Shown: positions 19,469 through 30,774, counted from the first letter of the stretch. The stretch: DNA of 64,000 nucleotides from Heterocephalus glaber (GCF_000247695.1 NW_004624732.1:24384636-24448635), one strand, 5' to 3'. Program-made: numbers and translations. The notes: generated by a model from the sequence alone, not told the origin.

Positions 19469-20934
19469 AACAGGGCACAGAAAATTGGCCCCTGGGTGGC
19501 TGAGGAGGTTGATCCACCCAGGTTGAAAAGTGTCTGGTCCCCACTCCACCACAACTATTACAGCCAGTGTATCATGAAAAGCTGCAAGAGCGGGTGCAAC
19601 ACCTAAACTGTCTAGGATGCATGAAGCCTATGAGAGGGGCCAGAGAGTGGAATGTCTATCTGAACTAACGCTGTCTGCTTCTCCAAGTGAGGCAAAGACG
19701 CATTCTGAGAATAAGGGACCAGATTGCTTGATGGTGAATCCTGGTGCAAGCTGAGCAGACTGAGGGACAGTGGGGAAGCAACTCACAGAGAGCCTGCCCC
19801 CTGCAGAGGACAGGAGTGTGAGAAAAAGTCTGTGGATGTGGGGCTGGAGGTGGTTCAAGTACACGTGTCAGTTTGGGCAAGCAATTGCCACCCCCAGGAG
19901 CCAGGCCGGAGTAACGTGACTGTGTTCAACATGTCATTCTGTAGTTTTGTTAGTGACTTACACAAAGTCAGAGCAAGGCTACCGGAGGTATTTGGGGATG
20001 ACACAAAGATGCAGAAATGCATTGCCATGCTCTTCATAACTCTTAGGTTAACTCATTCCTGCAGCAAGAAAACTCTAGTTCAGGGCCAGTGTGCTTGCCG
20101 TAGATAAGAGGCATGCAAATAAGTGTCAAATTACTGCCACTGGTCCTGGTGGCCTTCAGTCCATCTTCCCTGCCCCAGGGAGACAGGCTCCAGGCCCAGA
20201 GTTGTGGCTGGCAGCAGAAGGAACTAGAGCCGTTTGGCTGAGTAAGAATCTAGAGAAAGCCAGGGCCCTCCTATGGGCAAAGCCTGGATGGGGACATGGG
20301 AGCCACTGTTTTATGATGTGCCATGTTGTTCCCTACCCTGCCCAGGTAGCCAGCATTTTCTTCTTGAAAGTCTGCGGTGTTGTGTGGCAGGCAGACGGCT
20401 ACCCCCTCCACAACAGTTGCACCTTAATCCCTTGAACCAGTGATCAAGGCAGTGTGATGCTGTGAAATACACATTTGGTTTGTGTCCCTATCACAGTCCC
20501 GAGTTCTTGGAATTTGGAAGTGAAAGGTGTCTTTTTGAATGCTAATGAACTAGATGGCCGCTGGCCTGCCCCTAGGTGGCTTCAGGATGAGAACTGCTCA
20601 CAAATACCAGGGTAGGATTAGAGGGGAGTGTCTGTCAGAGGAACTGCTTCCCTCCAGAGGCTGGAGGGAGAGTCTGAAGGTTGAGTATATACCAATGGAC
20701 AATAATGTAATCAGTCACACCTCTGCCAAGAAGCCTCCATAGGACCCTAAAGGACAGGCTCAGATGAGCTTCCTGACAACCAGATGCTGCGTGCAGACTC
20801 ACGGAGATGTGGCACCCAGAGAGGGCTTGGAGACGACTCCATGCCACTCCCCCACACTTTGCTTTATACATCTCTCTAGCGATATTCTTTAAGTTTTTCA
20901 GAATTCTGTGAGCCACTGTGGCTTTTTTCACTTC
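19469..20934. other. Unassigned non-coding stretch
   Basis: About 1.5 kb without a recognisable repeat or gene. It contains several overlapping ORFs of 60-127 codons on both strands with no domain I recognise. Confidence 0.35.
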
Positions 20935-21015
20935 TTTTTTTTTTTTTTGGCAGCACTTGGGATACAACCCAGGGCTTAGTGCATGCTCTACCACTGAGCA
21001 ATATCCCCAGTTCTT
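20935..21015 (-). mobile_element. Classical ID-type SINE
   Basis: Poly-T, GGCAGCACTTGGGATACAAC, GGGCTTAGTGCATGCTCTAC and CACTGAGCAATATCCCCAG in reverse. Confidence 0.85.
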
Positions 21016-21319
21016 CTAGCAAACCCATTGAATTGGGGCGAGGGGAGGAGTTGTGGGCACTCCAATTTATATCTGGACAGCAAGAAGTTCCATAGGCCAG
21101 GGCTTGGGACTGAGCCCTCCACCTATGGGACCTAATACAGCCTGCAGGGAGACAGTGACAGACCTGAGTTGAAGGAGAGGACACCTGGCTGGTGTCCACT
21201 GCCAGAAGGCCGGCTTGCTCGATGCCACCTTTGGTCCAAGAAGTCTTCTGTGTTGATTTTGCTGGGGTGGTGGTATGACAGCAGAGAGAAAACAAAAACT
21301 CTTTTTTTCTGCAATTATC
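21016..21319. other. Unassigned non-coding stretch
   Basis: No repeat or gene recognised. Confidence 0.35.
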
Positions 21320-21795
21320 TTTTATGCAAAGGACAGTTTTCAGATGTAAGTAAATTAAGGATCCGAGGTGGGGGATCAGCCTGGGTTATCTGGGTGGGCC
21401 CTATCTAATCATATCAGTCTTTAAAAGTGGAAGAGAAGGCCCCAGTGTGAGGCTGGAAACACACTGAGAAAATGTCTGTCAGTCCTCCCTGGCTTCGAGG
21501 GTGGAGGAAGGGGCCACAGGCCAAGGAAACCAGCGGGTTCTAGGAACTGGGAGTTGCTCTCTTTTACAGCCAGCAAGAAAACAAGGACCTTGGGCTGCCA
21601 CTGCAAGGGGCTGATGCTGCCAGCAACCCAGGTGACTGGGAACTGACGCCCCCTCCAGAACAGGTTGCAAGTGCAGACACTCGATTTTGTCTGGTGAGAC
21701 CTGTACTGAGCCTCTGACCTGCAGAATGGAGTGATTCTGAATTTGTATCATTATAAGCCACTAAATGTGTGATCATTTGTTATGCAGCTGTTAAA
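21320..21795 (+). mobile_element. Ancient MaLR/LTR-like sequence
   Basis: ATTAAGGATCCGAGG, GTTATCTGGGTGGGCCCTAT and CTAATCATATCAGTCTTTAA, then CATTATAAGCCACTAAATG, have the order of a mammalian MLT1-like LTR (deletion of the first third). The same family may occur at 46590-47085. Confidence 0.55.
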
Positions 21796-22594
21796 AACGG
21801 AGGGTGTCAGGCAAGAGACTTAGGCCTGGATGTAGCGATGTAGTGTCAGCTGTCAGCTGGTCCTAGGTGAGCCCTCTGTGAGCTCTGGGGACTCCCTTTT
21901 CTCATGGGGTAGGGGTGACATGTTTGGCCTAGTCGCTCTGACCCTGTTTTAAAGGTGTTGATTACTGATCCTGAAATTTGAAGAGGAAGAAGGGGTTTTT
22001 TTGCTGCAAAGCTCGGGGTCCCTGGACTCCTTCGTCAGAGGTGGGTGGGGGCAGAGACTGCAGAGCCTGGAAGGCTTGAAGCTGTCTGGCTCTCTGTCTC
22101 TACACCTGTGTTCCCAGGGAAGGGCAGCATCTGCATGCTCCCAAGACTGCGTGCAGTTTGCTGGCAAACCTGGGCAGAGGACTGAGGGAACCCAGGAGCT
22201 TGGGGCAAATGAGTTTCCCCTGGGCAGAGTTCTTGAGAGAGGCCTGCTGGGGCCTAACAGCCTCCTCTTGCTGCTCCTCCTCCAGACCCTTGGTGGGCAC
22301 AAAGAGGCAGAGGGTGGGCCTGGCATGAGCCAGGGGAAGCAGAATGACTCTGGGCAGGCACCTTAGAGGCTGCCCTGGCCCGGAAGCTGCAGCTTGTGCT
22401 GCTCTGCAGTCTCCCACCCCACTTTGATCCGGCACAGACAGGGCCCCAGGGGCTCCCTGCCTGTTCCTGTTCCATAGAGATCTCAGCCAAGGTGGAATGT
22501 GGGAGGCCTGTGTGGCTTGGGGCTCCCCACAGTGTCTGAGCAGCATACTTTAAGCTGGGGTGGCTTGTGCGGGTGCATGGACTGCTTCTCAGAA
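21796..22594. other. GC-rich unassigned stretch
   Basis: The overlapping ORFs at 21949-22631 lie in several frames on both strands and have low-complexity Pro/Ser/Gly composition, as expected from GC-rich non-coding DNA. Confidence 0.35.
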
Positions 22595-22860
22595 TAACAT
22601 ACCCCCAAAAGCCCAGCCTCAGTTTCCCCATCTGCCAAAGAGATAGTAAATAGCACTTACCTCAGAGGGTTGTTATGATGATACAATCAGAATATTTCTT
22701 CTTTTTTTTGGTACCAGGGATTGAACTCGGGTCCTTGCGCTTGCACAGCAGGCGGCGAAAGCACTGAGCTAAATCCCCCGCCCTAATCAGAATATTTCTA
22801 ATGAGCACTTCATATGTCAGTGCCTAGATAAGCATTCAATAAATGTCAATGTTTGAATTA
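22595..22860 (+). mobile_element. MIR SINE interrupted by an ID SINE
   Basis: CCTCAGTTTCCCCATCTGCC, CTTACCTCAGAGGGTTGTTA and, after the insertion, AGCATTCAATAAATGTCAA match the tRNA-derived MIR 3' half. The ID copy at 22700-22784 splits it. Confidence 0.88.
22700..22784 (-). mobile_element. ID-like SINE nested in MIR
   Basis: GGTACCAGGGATTGAACTCG, GCACAGCAGGCGGCG and GAGCTAAATCCCCCGCCC in reverse. Perfect 15-base direct repeat AATCAGAATATTTCT at 22685-22699 and 22785-22799. Confidence 0.96.
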
Positions 22861-22864
22861 TTAA

Positions 22865-23369
22865 TTATAGTGTTAACAAAATCATTAAGTCATTGTGAGG
22901 ATTTGGACAATTCATGTCTCTCTCTGGGCTTATTCCCATGTCTAATGTAAATAGGTTGGATGTGACCATGGATCCAGTCTCCCTGACACTTTGGGTTCCC
23001 TCGGTGTCCCCGCCTCCTCCTGGTATAGTGGGCATCGGTTAATGTGGCCTGATGCCCAGGATGGAGCCCTGGTGAGACAGCAATGCCCAGTGGACTGGTT
23101 CCTCATCTACCACCTGGGAGGCATCCTGTGAACATGGGCTAGCAGAACAGTGGGCCCTCTGTGCCTGTCCCTGCCTGCCCATGCCAAGCACCCTGTGGGC
23201 CCGGCCCAGATGCCTCTGAGGAATGGGGAAGTCTAGGGAGGCAATCACAGCCATGCAAATGTGAAGACGGGTGCAGCCTGGGCAGCCTGAGCAGCCAGCT
23301 TTCCTGTGTCCTCACCTTGGCCATTGTCACCCATAAAGTAAATCCTGAGCAGTGGCCCATCCACTGCCC
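22865..23369. other. Unassigned non-coding stretch
   Basis: No recognisable repeat or coding feature. Confidence 0.35.
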
Positions 23370-23730
23370 TCATGCCCATCCCGCCCCTGCTCTTGGTTCC
23401 CCACACACAGCCAGCCTTGGTGTCTCAACAAAACATTGTGCCTTTTACCTTCCGTTTGGCATTCATTTTGCCTGGGAGGTACCCCTTACCTCCTCTTTAA
23501 GAGGTCCTCATCCCTAAAAACTTGCCTGAGAGCTCCTTACACTCCCCTCTGGCAAGATGAGGTTGGATACCTTTTTCAAGCTCCTCCACTTCTCTTCACT
23601 TACCTGGTCTGTACCCATCTCCCCATAGGTCACAAGCTCCTCATAGATGAGCTCGGTCACCACTCTGTCCCTTTCATAGCCTTTAGCCCAGGGCCTGCCA
23701 TGAAGTAGGCATCCAGAAATGTTTACCAAA
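23370..23730 (+). mobile_element. L2 LINE 3' end fragment
   Basis: The pattern GGTACCCCTTACCTCCTC, CACAAGCTCCTCATAGATGA, GGGCCTGCCATGAAGTAGGC and AGAAATGTTTACCA resembles the L2 3' end, which normally reads as a 'gagctccttgaggg... cctggcacatagtagg...' pattern. It is strongly diverged. Confidence 0.6.
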
Positions 23731-23734
23731 CAGA

Positions 23735-23830
23735 AGAAGGCTGGGCATGTAGCTTAGTGGTAAAGCACTTACTTAACATGCCCAAAGCCCTGAGTTCATC
23801 CCCAGTGCTGCAAAACCAACAAACAACAAA
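23735..23830 (+). mobile_element. Classical ID-type SINE
   Basis: GGCTGGGCATGTAGCTTAGT, GGTAAAGCACTTACTTAACA and TTCATCCCCAGTGCTGC with a CAA-rich tail. Confidence 0.85.
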
Positions 23831-23834
23831 ACAA

Positions 23835-24615
23835 CAAAATTCAAACAAAAGAATTAACCACCAAAAAGATGAAAAACAAAAAATGCCTCATGAATGAAGG
23901 AAAAGGAAACTTGTACACTGTTGGTGGTAAATTTAATTGGTACAGCCATATGGAAAACAGTGTGGAAGTTTCTCAAAAAGCTAAAAATAGATCTACCACA
24001 TGACCCAGCTGTTCCACTACTGGATATGTATCCAAAAGAAAGAAAATCAGTATGTCAAAGAGTGATGTGCACTCTCATGTTATCACAGCGTTATTCACAG
24101 GAGCCACAGTACTGAATCAGTCTAAGCATCTATCAGTGGATAAATGGGTAAAGGAAATGTGGGAGGGAGGACATTATGTTAGTAAATAAACCACAAAGAA
24201 AGACAAGGGCCACATCATTTCATTCATACACAGAATCTATGATCTCATAGAAGTTGAGAGTGGAAAAGAGGTCACCAGAGTCCAGGGAGGGGCAGGGAGA
24301 TGGGGAGAGATGGGTTAAGAGTGTTGGTACAGAGTTACAGCTGAATAGGATGAATAAGACCTGGAGTTCTATTACACAGTTGGGTGATTATAGCTAACAA
24401 TAGTGCATTGTATATTTCCAGATAGCTTCAAGAGAGGATTTTGAATGTTATCACTACAAAGAAATGATAAATCTTTGAGGTGATGGGTACACCAATTACC
24501 CTGATTTGATCATTACGCAATGTATACATGTGTGGGAACATCACACTGCATAATTTATGCACATATTTATAAGATGTATCAGTATATGTCTATTAAAAAT
24601 AAAACAAAACTTTTT
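23835..24615 (+). mobile_element. L1 3' fragment (ORF2 C-terminus and 3'UTR)
   Basis: Plus frame 23894-24115 reads WKTVWKFLKKLKIDLPHDPA, the conserved L1 ORF2 C-terminal motif. Typical L1M 3'UTR text follows (TGGAGTTCTATTACACAG, ATAGCTAACAATAGTGCATT, AGGTGATGGGTACACCAATT), ending in an A-rich tail near 24600. It is 5' truncated and non-functional. Confidence 0.85.
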
Positions 24616-24829
24616 AAAAGGGCTTAGCAGTGGACATTGCATGGAGAGATGGGTGAAGAAAGGAAGTCTTGATCATGTGCAAACGCTTGTCTCATCACAG
24701 AGACCATGAGGGTGGGCTGCTCAGGGGGCCTGCTCACCTGGCTGTGCAGCCCCCAACCCAGGGACCAAGCAGCCAGCAGGGGTCCCAGGCATAACTCTCT
24801 AAGCGGCCAGACTTACTGGTAAGCTTGGG

Positions 24830-24975
24830 CCAAGACAACAGTGGCATCTGAGCCCGGAGGAATGCTGAGACCTTATTTCTTCATCTGCAAAAGGGGATAA
24901 AGCCCTGCCTTGGATATTTGTTATGAGAATGAAGCAAAATATCTGCCCAGAGTCTGACACAGATGTGTTCTGTAG
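24830..24975 (+). mobile_element. MIR SINE
   Basis: TTATTTCTTCATCTGCAAAA, GGGGATAAAGCCCTGCC and GTTATGAGAATGAAGCAAAA are the MIR core and 3' half. Confidence 0.7.
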
Positions 24976-25169
24976 GTGACAGCTCACCTGGGATTCTGTC
25001 ATTTTATAAAACGGATGCAGTTTCTTTGGCCAGGAATAAAGCTCTTTTTCTAAAAGGAAGTGGTCAACTTCCTCACACAGGTGGTGGTCAGTTATGGAGA
25101 AATACAATGGAGGTAGCGCTTCACCACAGTGGAAGCCTGGGGACACCTTCTGGGTCCAGAGTTGGCCAC

Positions 25170-25600
25170 CTTTTTGTGTAACATATGAAAGTCCAGTTGT
25201 CATTGAACTTCAAGTCAGCCACTGCCTCTGCTTACATTCAGCACTCCCAAAAGACCTCAGTTTGGCCTTAACCTGTAGACTGGAGAATACAGTACTTTTG
25301 GGAAGCAATTTAGAATTCTCTCTCAAGGTGTAAAATAGGCATATGGCAATAGTCCTAGCACTTGTACCTCTAGAAACCCGTCATACAGATAAGTTTCATC
25401 CTTATGGCATTCCTATTAACAGTGAAAATGGAAACAATCTATATACTCATTAGCAGAAGAATAACTATATCATGTTACATCCATACAGTGGGTTCTTGGG
25501 AAGCTCTTTAAATGGTAGTGATTTACTTGCTGATGTGGAAACACTTCCAAGAGAAATTCTAAGTTTTAAACAATATGCATCAAAGCAAGGAAGGTCAGTT
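25170..25600 (+). mobile_element. Old L1 3' fragment
   Basis: GGGAAGCAATTTAGAATTC, ACCTCTAGAAACCCGTCAT, AACAGTGAAAATGGAAACAA and CTCATTAGCAGAAGAATAAC follow the L1M ORF2-to-3'UTR pattern ('rare isolated values ... a few cycles of glimpsed sites'). It is heavily decayed. Confidence 0.6.
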
Positions 25601-26129
25601 GGCCAGGCCCACTGCACGGGGATACCTCCAGATGCCCTGGTAGCAAGCACCAGGTCCAGTCCTAGAAGATGGTGAATACTGATCGAGCCTGAACAGGACC
25701 AGAAAGGACCAGTAAGATTCATCATCACTGAGGCCAGAATAATGGCCCAGACTGCTAAGTTATATTATGGACCTGGGGGAGCAGGAAGGCTCTGGGGCTT
25801 GGGCAGAGAGTAGGGGTGACATGTTGGTGCCCTACTCACAGTTCCTGACACTTTCCACTTTCTTCACTCTGAGGCCTGAGCCTGAATTTTTCTTGCCAGC
25901 ACCTCTGTGTGGTTGCTTGAGGGTGGGACAGGCACTTCTTATGAGACGGCCAGAAGCTCCAGGGAATTGTGTGCTGTAGGAACAGCCATCCACCCCTGGC
26001 AAACAGGGCTTGGTGGCTAAGCACCCCAGCTCCCTCACCCCAGAGCTCCTCACTTATTTCTGAGTTCCTCATGGGATTCCAGTTGCCCAGAGTGGAGACT
26101 GGCTTCCTTCCTGGCATCACTTCTCCAGT
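25601..26129. other. Unassigned non-coding stretch
   Basis: Short ORFs on both strands only. No repeat is recognised. Confidence 0.35.
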
Positions 26130-26555
26130 GTTGATATGGGCCGCATTGTGCCTCCCTCCAGAAGCTTCTATAATGAAGCTCTGATGCCCACACCTTAGAA
26201 TGTGACCTTATTTGGAAATAGAGCTATTGCTGATACAATGTTAGAAGTAATGCGAGGTTGTGAAAGTGGCCTTAATCCAATATGGCTATGGTCCTTGTAC
26301 AAAGCCCTCGAAAGCAATGACAGACAGTGCAGTGACACTTCTGCCAGCCAAGGAACAATAGAGATTGCCAACAACCCCCAGAAGCTAAGGGGAGGTGTGA
26401 AACGAATTCTCCCTTAGTATCCAGAAGAAACCAACCTTGCCGGCAATGCCTTGATCTGGAACTTCTGGCCTCTAAAACTGCAGGACAGTAAATTTCTGTT
26501 GTTTAAGCCACACAGTTTGAGATAGCTTGTCATGGCAGCTCTAGCAAATGAACAT
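26130..26555 (+). mobile_element. MLT1 solo LTR
   Basis: Text runs GATATGGGCCGCATTGTGCC, CTTAGAATGTGACCTTATTT, GGAAATAGAGCTATTGC, CTTAATCCAATATGGCTATG, ACCCCCAGAAGCTAAGG, GTAAATTTCTGTTGTTTAAG and GGCAGCTCTAGCAAATGAAC, in the order of MLT1. No internal sequence adjoins it. Confidence 0.88.
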
Positions 26556-27599
26556 CACCTCCATTCTAGTGTTTTCTAGACTTGCCAGAGGAAGTAGTTC
26601 TTGTCTCAAGTCAGGAACCCAGACATTCCTGCTTGGGGCAAAGTGTAGCAAGGAAGGGGGTCACTGGGAGGGAACTTGGGAGGTGAAACTTGGGAGATGG
26701 AAGTTCCTGCCTCCCCTCCGAGTTCCAACCTGGGAATGCTCCCCATATTCAGTGAGTCCAGGTAGAACCTACCTGGGTGGATAATTGGCTCAAGTTGTTT
26801 AGGCAATGTCCCATTACTCAAAATCCAGCCCCTGTCCCCAGAACTGAATGGGCTGACACCCTTCACACAGCCACAGAGGCAGGATCAGGGCATGGTGGTT
26901 CCCATGTCTGCAGTGCAGGACTTCTGAGAGGTTCCAGAAAGAAACTGGCCCCCTGCAGCTGAAGACAGGACCAAGGCCACCCCAAACAGAGTCCCTGGAG
27001 AGCATTCCTGGTTAATAAGACAGAGACCACTGGCAAAAATGGAGGAAAAAACTTGTACAGTCATGGGAAAATGAAAACTTTGGTTCCTGTTAAAAAATTA
27101 ATGCTCCCTTTTGGAAGCCAAATGTTCCTCAAGAAGTAATGATTAAGCACACAGTAGCTCCTCCATTGGATTTGGCCAAGGCCTGAGCTCAGGCTGCTCC
27201 TGCCGCCCAAATCCGTCACTTTGTTGGCTGTGTGGCCTGCCTGAACTGGCTGGGAAGGAGGGCTGTGGACCCCAGAGAGTCAGGCTGGAGGCTGGAGCCA
27301 TGGACGCTGCTCGGTCCCTGTACTGTGGGCCTTGGTTTTCCTCTCCTGGAATGAGCACGTGACCGAAGAAGATAGCCACTTACAATGTTCCACTCACCAC
27401 CTATGGGTCCAGGGGGCTGGAAGGCCTTTCTCTGAGATCCTGCCTCCGACCAAGGAGAGCAGAGTCAGGGAGAGCTTGGCTGGGGAGGTCCCTGGGGGCC
27501 GTATTGGTGGGAGGTGGGGTGGAGGACGATGTGGGGGGTGGGAGCAGGCTTAGGGCTGGACCAGCAGGAGCTGATCTCAAACAGCCTGTGGGTGCTGGA
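26556..27599. other. Unassigned, GC-rich non-coding stretch
   Basis: About 1 kb with no recognisable repeat. The ORFs are overlapping on both strands and carry no domain. Confidence 0.35.
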
Positions 27600-27860
27600 G
27601 ACTGGGAAGGATTCTTGGTGGTTTGGGTGTAACTTGAAATTCTGCCATTTTCCCTTCTTATCTCATCATCAGAAGGAAATCAGACAAGAGCGTGAGCTCA
27701 TTTTAATAGAAGCCATTTTTCGCCTTCTGGTTCCTATCAATTAAATCCCTCTTCTGTTGATCCTCTTCACAGACGCTCTGCAAGGCCTTTCTGGCCCGGG
27801 TGGCACAGAGCTAATTAGGCTGCCAGTGCTTGTTGAGAGCTGTCTGTGAGGCTGAGGAAC
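27600..27860. other. Candidate conserved non-coding element
   Basis: This stretch lacks recognisable repeats and has homeodomain-like TAATTA/ATTAA cores (CAATTAAATCCC at 27737, GCTAATTAGGC at 27810) and a balanced composition, unlike its GC-rich neighbours. That is compatible with an enhancer-like element, but only the composition and motifs support this. Confidence 0.25.
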
Positions 27861-27874
27861 GGCTTCACAGCCTC

Positions 27875-27990
27875 TGGCGCCACTGAACCTGCACTGGAAG
27901 CTCAGTGCTACCACTCACTAGCTGTGTGGCAGTCCCCAGGGCACTTAACCAACCTGAGCTGCAGCTTCCCCATCTGTAAGTAGCCATAGG
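27875..27990 (+). mobile_element. MIR SINE
   Basis: CTCACTAGCTGTGTGGCAG, CACTTAACCAACCTGAGC and GCTTCCCCATCTGTAA match the MIR core. Confidence 0.85.
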
Positions 27991-28154
27991 CCCCTGACCC
28001 CACTCTACCTCCTGGACATCAGTGGATGTCAGGCTGGACCTGAGCAGAACAGACTGAACAACTTCCTCCCCAACCCACTGCTCTTCCTGCCTTCTCTTGT
28101 CAACCAAGGTCACACCGGGACACCTGCCATCCGATGGACCCTGACTGTCCCCCC

Positions 28155-28412
28155 AAGCCATAGGTTGAAGGCTTGGTTCCCAGGGTGGCACTGACTGGGA
28201 GGGGGTGGAAACTTAAGGAGGTAGGGTCTAAGTGGGAGGTCCTTAAGGACCCTCCTCTTTCTCTCCTTTGACCCCACCACACACTCCTGCCTCAGTGTGC
28301 TGCCCTCAGCTCAAAGCAGTTATGAGCTGAAAGCTCCAAAACTATGAGTCAAAATAAATTTTTCTCTTGTTAAGTTGGTTATCTCAAGGACGCATTATAG
28401 TGACAGCATACT
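28155..28412 (+). mobile_element. MaLR-like LTR, 5' truncated
   Basis: GGTTGAAGGCTTGGTTCCCA, AGGGTGGCACTGACTGGGA and CTCAAAGCAGTTATGAGCTG lead to AGTCAAAATAAATTTTTCTC and GGTTATCTCAAGGACGCATT, in the order of the LTR at 52239-52617. Confidence 0.7.
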
Positions 28413-28429
28413 GCCTGATGCAATGCCTA

Positions 28430-28660
28430 AGGGAGAGCTGCAGAAGGAACTGTTGACTCCTTCAGGAAGCCCTCCTGGGTAGGAACTCAGGCTCCCTTTC
28501 ATGATGTGTGTCTCCAACATGCTCAACACTGCACATTTTAATGACCTGCTACTGTCTCTCTTACTCAGTTGTGAGTCCTCTAAAGGCAGGAGCAGTGTCT
28601 TAACCATCTGGAGTCCCTGGGGCCTGGGAGGGACATGGATGGTTTGGGAGAGTCTAGACC
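28430..28660 (+). mobile_element. L2-type LINE 3' fragment
   Basis: TTGTGAGTCCTCTAAAGGCA and GGAGCAGTGTCTTAACCATC match the L2 3'-end phrase for a short ancient LINE. It is diverged. Confidence 0.65.
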
Positions 28661-28667
28661 CCCATTG

Positions 28668-29030
28668 CAATGGACCCTCGAGTTATGACAGGCCTGCTAT
28701 ATGAACAACTTGGGTTACAGCCGGAATTTCAGTTTTGACTTACAACCAAAGTCTTGAGTTAACGACCCAAGTGCCAGCTGCTTGTGCTTCCAGATGGTCT
28801 CAGATACATTTAACCCTTAAAGAGTTCTGGAAGGAAAATGACAACATCCCTTCCTGTGTGGTATTAACTGAGAGATCCTGGGCCAGTGTCTCTCTAAGGA
28901 CACTGAGATCTTCCTGTGTACAGGAGAGAGACTTTGAAGGCTGTGTAGAGGAGCCTGAGCCTTCAGTTGACTAATTTGAGCTACAACCAGCCCTCTAGAA
29001 CAAATTGATTTTGTAAGTCAATCTCTGGCC
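28668..29030. mobile_element. Tigger-like DNA transposon remnant
   Basis: GGACCCTCGAGTTATGACAG at the left and TTTTGTAAGTCAATCTCTGG at the right resemble the ends of Tigger-type elements built from CTCGA(G/C)TTA and GTAAGTCAA terminal repeats. TTGACTTACAACC lies inside. The ends are imperfect. Confidence 0.4.
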
Positions 29031-29232
29031 TCCCAGCACCCCCTACTTCCAAATAAATAGTCAGTTCAAACAAAGCAACATGTCTGTTTGCAGGCAATTC
29101 TCGCCACACCCCAGCTTCAGCTCCAGAGCTTCCGCTCAAGAAATCTGTCCCTGCTCCTGAGCATTCAGTGTGCAGCAGGACCTCAGGCAGGACGTACAGG
29201 ATGGTGAGGGAAGTCCAGAGTTGTTCTCCAGA

Positions 29233-29312
29233 GCAGGGGTGCAGCTCAGTGCTGCAGCTTGTGCTTAGCATGCGCCAGGCCCTCAGTCCCACTCACAGCA
29301 CAGCATCAAAAG
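29233..29312 (+). mobile_element. Degenerate ID-type SINE
   Basis: GCAGGGGTGCAGCTCAGTGC, GTGCTTAGCATGCGCCAGGC and CAGTCCCACTCACAGCAC. The overall tRNA-Ala-like layout is kept. Confidence 0.65.
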
Positions 29313-29675
29313 CCAGCAGGACAGGAGAGTTACCCAAGGGTCCCTTCTTCCCTCTTGCTCCACATCCACTGGCCTGGTCTTCACCACTTCTCCATCCAGA
29401 TGTGTGGCCTCAGTCTAGAGCCTGGTGCACTGGGCCCTGCTCACCACCAGCACGAACCCCCCCACCCACCCCAGGCAGGGTACAGCCAGGGTACCAGCCT
29501 GTTTGTAGCCCTTTCCTCCTCCCTCTAGCCAGGCTCAGCTGGAGAGTTGAGGGTTCCCCAGGGCCCTGCCCAACCCATCTCCAGGCCTCAGGCCCTCTTC
29601 TATCCTGACCTATGCTACATCAGCCATTAAGCAGAGCCACACAGTGACCATGGTTCTGTGTCTCAGACAGGTATG
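29313..29675. other. Unassigned GC-rich stretch
   Basis: Proline-rich frames from CCCC-rich text. Nothing indicates a gene. Confidence 0.35.
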
Positions 29676-29880
29676 AGGGTGGGCCTGGTGGGACATGCCT
29701 GCAAACCTAGCACTCTGGGAAGCTAAGGCAGGAGGATCTCAAGGTCTAGTCCATCCTCGCCATTTTAATGACTTAGCAAGACCCTTTCTCAAAGTAAAAT
29801 ATACTAAAAGGGCTGAGGATGTAGCTCAGTGTGAAGGTGTTGGATTCAATCCCCAGTACCACAAAAAAACCCACAAAACA
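29676..29880 (+). mobile_element. B1-dID composite SINE
   Basis: GGCCTGGTGGGACATGCCTG and GCACTCTGGGAAGCTAAGGC (B1 part), then GGCTGAGGATGTAGCTCAGT and TTCAATCCCCAGTACCAC (ID part). Confidence 0.85.
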
Positions 29881-29904
29881 ACAAAACAACCACAGGAACA
29901 GGGA

Positions 29905-29985
29905 GCTAGGGGCTATAGTTCAGTGGTAGGGCACTTCCTAGCATGCAAGAAGCCCTGGGTTCTACCTCCAGCACTGCAAAAAACA
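29905..29985 (+). mobile_element. Classical ID-type SINE
   Basis: GGGGCTATAGTTCAGTGGTA, CTAGCATGCAAGAAGCC and TCTACCTCCAGCACTGC then an A-rich tail. Confidence 0.88.
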
Positions 29986-30139
29986 AACAAAAAGGCACAA
30001 GGTGCTGCCACCCCTCCTGGGAGGGTCTTCCACACATTTGCCCTCTTTCCTCTTCTCTTACCCAAGCCTCTCGACTTGGAGCTGTGCAATGTGGACCTGC
30101 TGTGTGATTTCAGCTGTGCACACAGAGTGCTCATGAACC

Positions 30140-30153
30140 ACACCAGAGGGCAC
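30140..30153 (+). promoter_or_regulatory. Candidate CTCF site (forward)
   Basis: ACACCAGAGGGCAC fits the CTCF core CCASYAGRKGGCRS with one difference at the first base. It lies outside the recognised repeats. This is a motif match only. Confidence 0.45.
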
Positions 30154-30309
30154 CAGACCAGGCTGACATCCCACTCTGTTCCACTTTACAGAGGCCACCT
30201 GGGTGTGGAATGACCTGCACAGCCAGCAAGGAGCTGGACCTTCTTCCTCTGGCCATTTTGCCCATGAGGGCTTCCCCTTCCCAGCAGAAGCTGGAGGCAG
30301 GCAGGGGAC

Positions 30310-30425
30310 AGGTTCTCAGAGGGGTTTGCAGTAACCCTGAGGACCTGCAGTCCCAGCTGTTTGGCGGCTGAAGCAGGAAGATCACTTGTGCCCAGACATA
30401 GCGGATGCCATCTCTTAAAAAAGGA
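30310..30425 (+). mobile_element. Degenerate B1-type SINE
   Basis: CAGTCCCAGCTGTTTGGCGG, AGCAGGAAGATCACTTG and ATGCCATCTCTTAAAAAA. The 5' third is not recognisable. Confidence 0.5.
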
Positions 30426-30774
30426 GAGACTAGGGGACCATGCAGCTGTCTCCCAGGAAAGCTACTCAAGCCCTTCTCTTTGTGCTCTAAATGTTTTTCA
30501 TTCCTCTACTTACAATCTCTCCAGGCCTGATTCTGGTCTTAGGATACACGGGTCCCCAGAGATGCCAGGCCACCCCCTGTCTGCCCTTCCTCCCTAAGCT
30601 CCCAGCTGGCTGACTTCTCAGCCTTCTCACCTTCCCACTAGGAGTCCTCTTCTCTGCTCTTCCTGTTTCCTCCTTCCAGAGTCAGCTGAGGAATGTGCCT
30701 GTCACTCCTGGCTCCCATCACTCCTGAAAGCCCCTCTCTTCCTGATTCCTGTCACCTTCCCTTTAGTGTTTCAG
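30426..30774. other. Unassigned pyrimidine-rich stretch
   Basis: CT-rich text, possibly an ancient L2 fragment, with no defined ends. Confidence 0.35.

Noticed and set aside
23894..24115. 73-codon ORF with a conserved-looking peptide
   Set aside because: The WKTVWKFLKKLKI motif is the C-terminus of L1 ORF2, so this is a dead LINE fragment and not a host gene.
29695..30213. 172-codon plus ORF
   Set aside because: It consists largely of B1-dID and ID SINE sequence read in frame.
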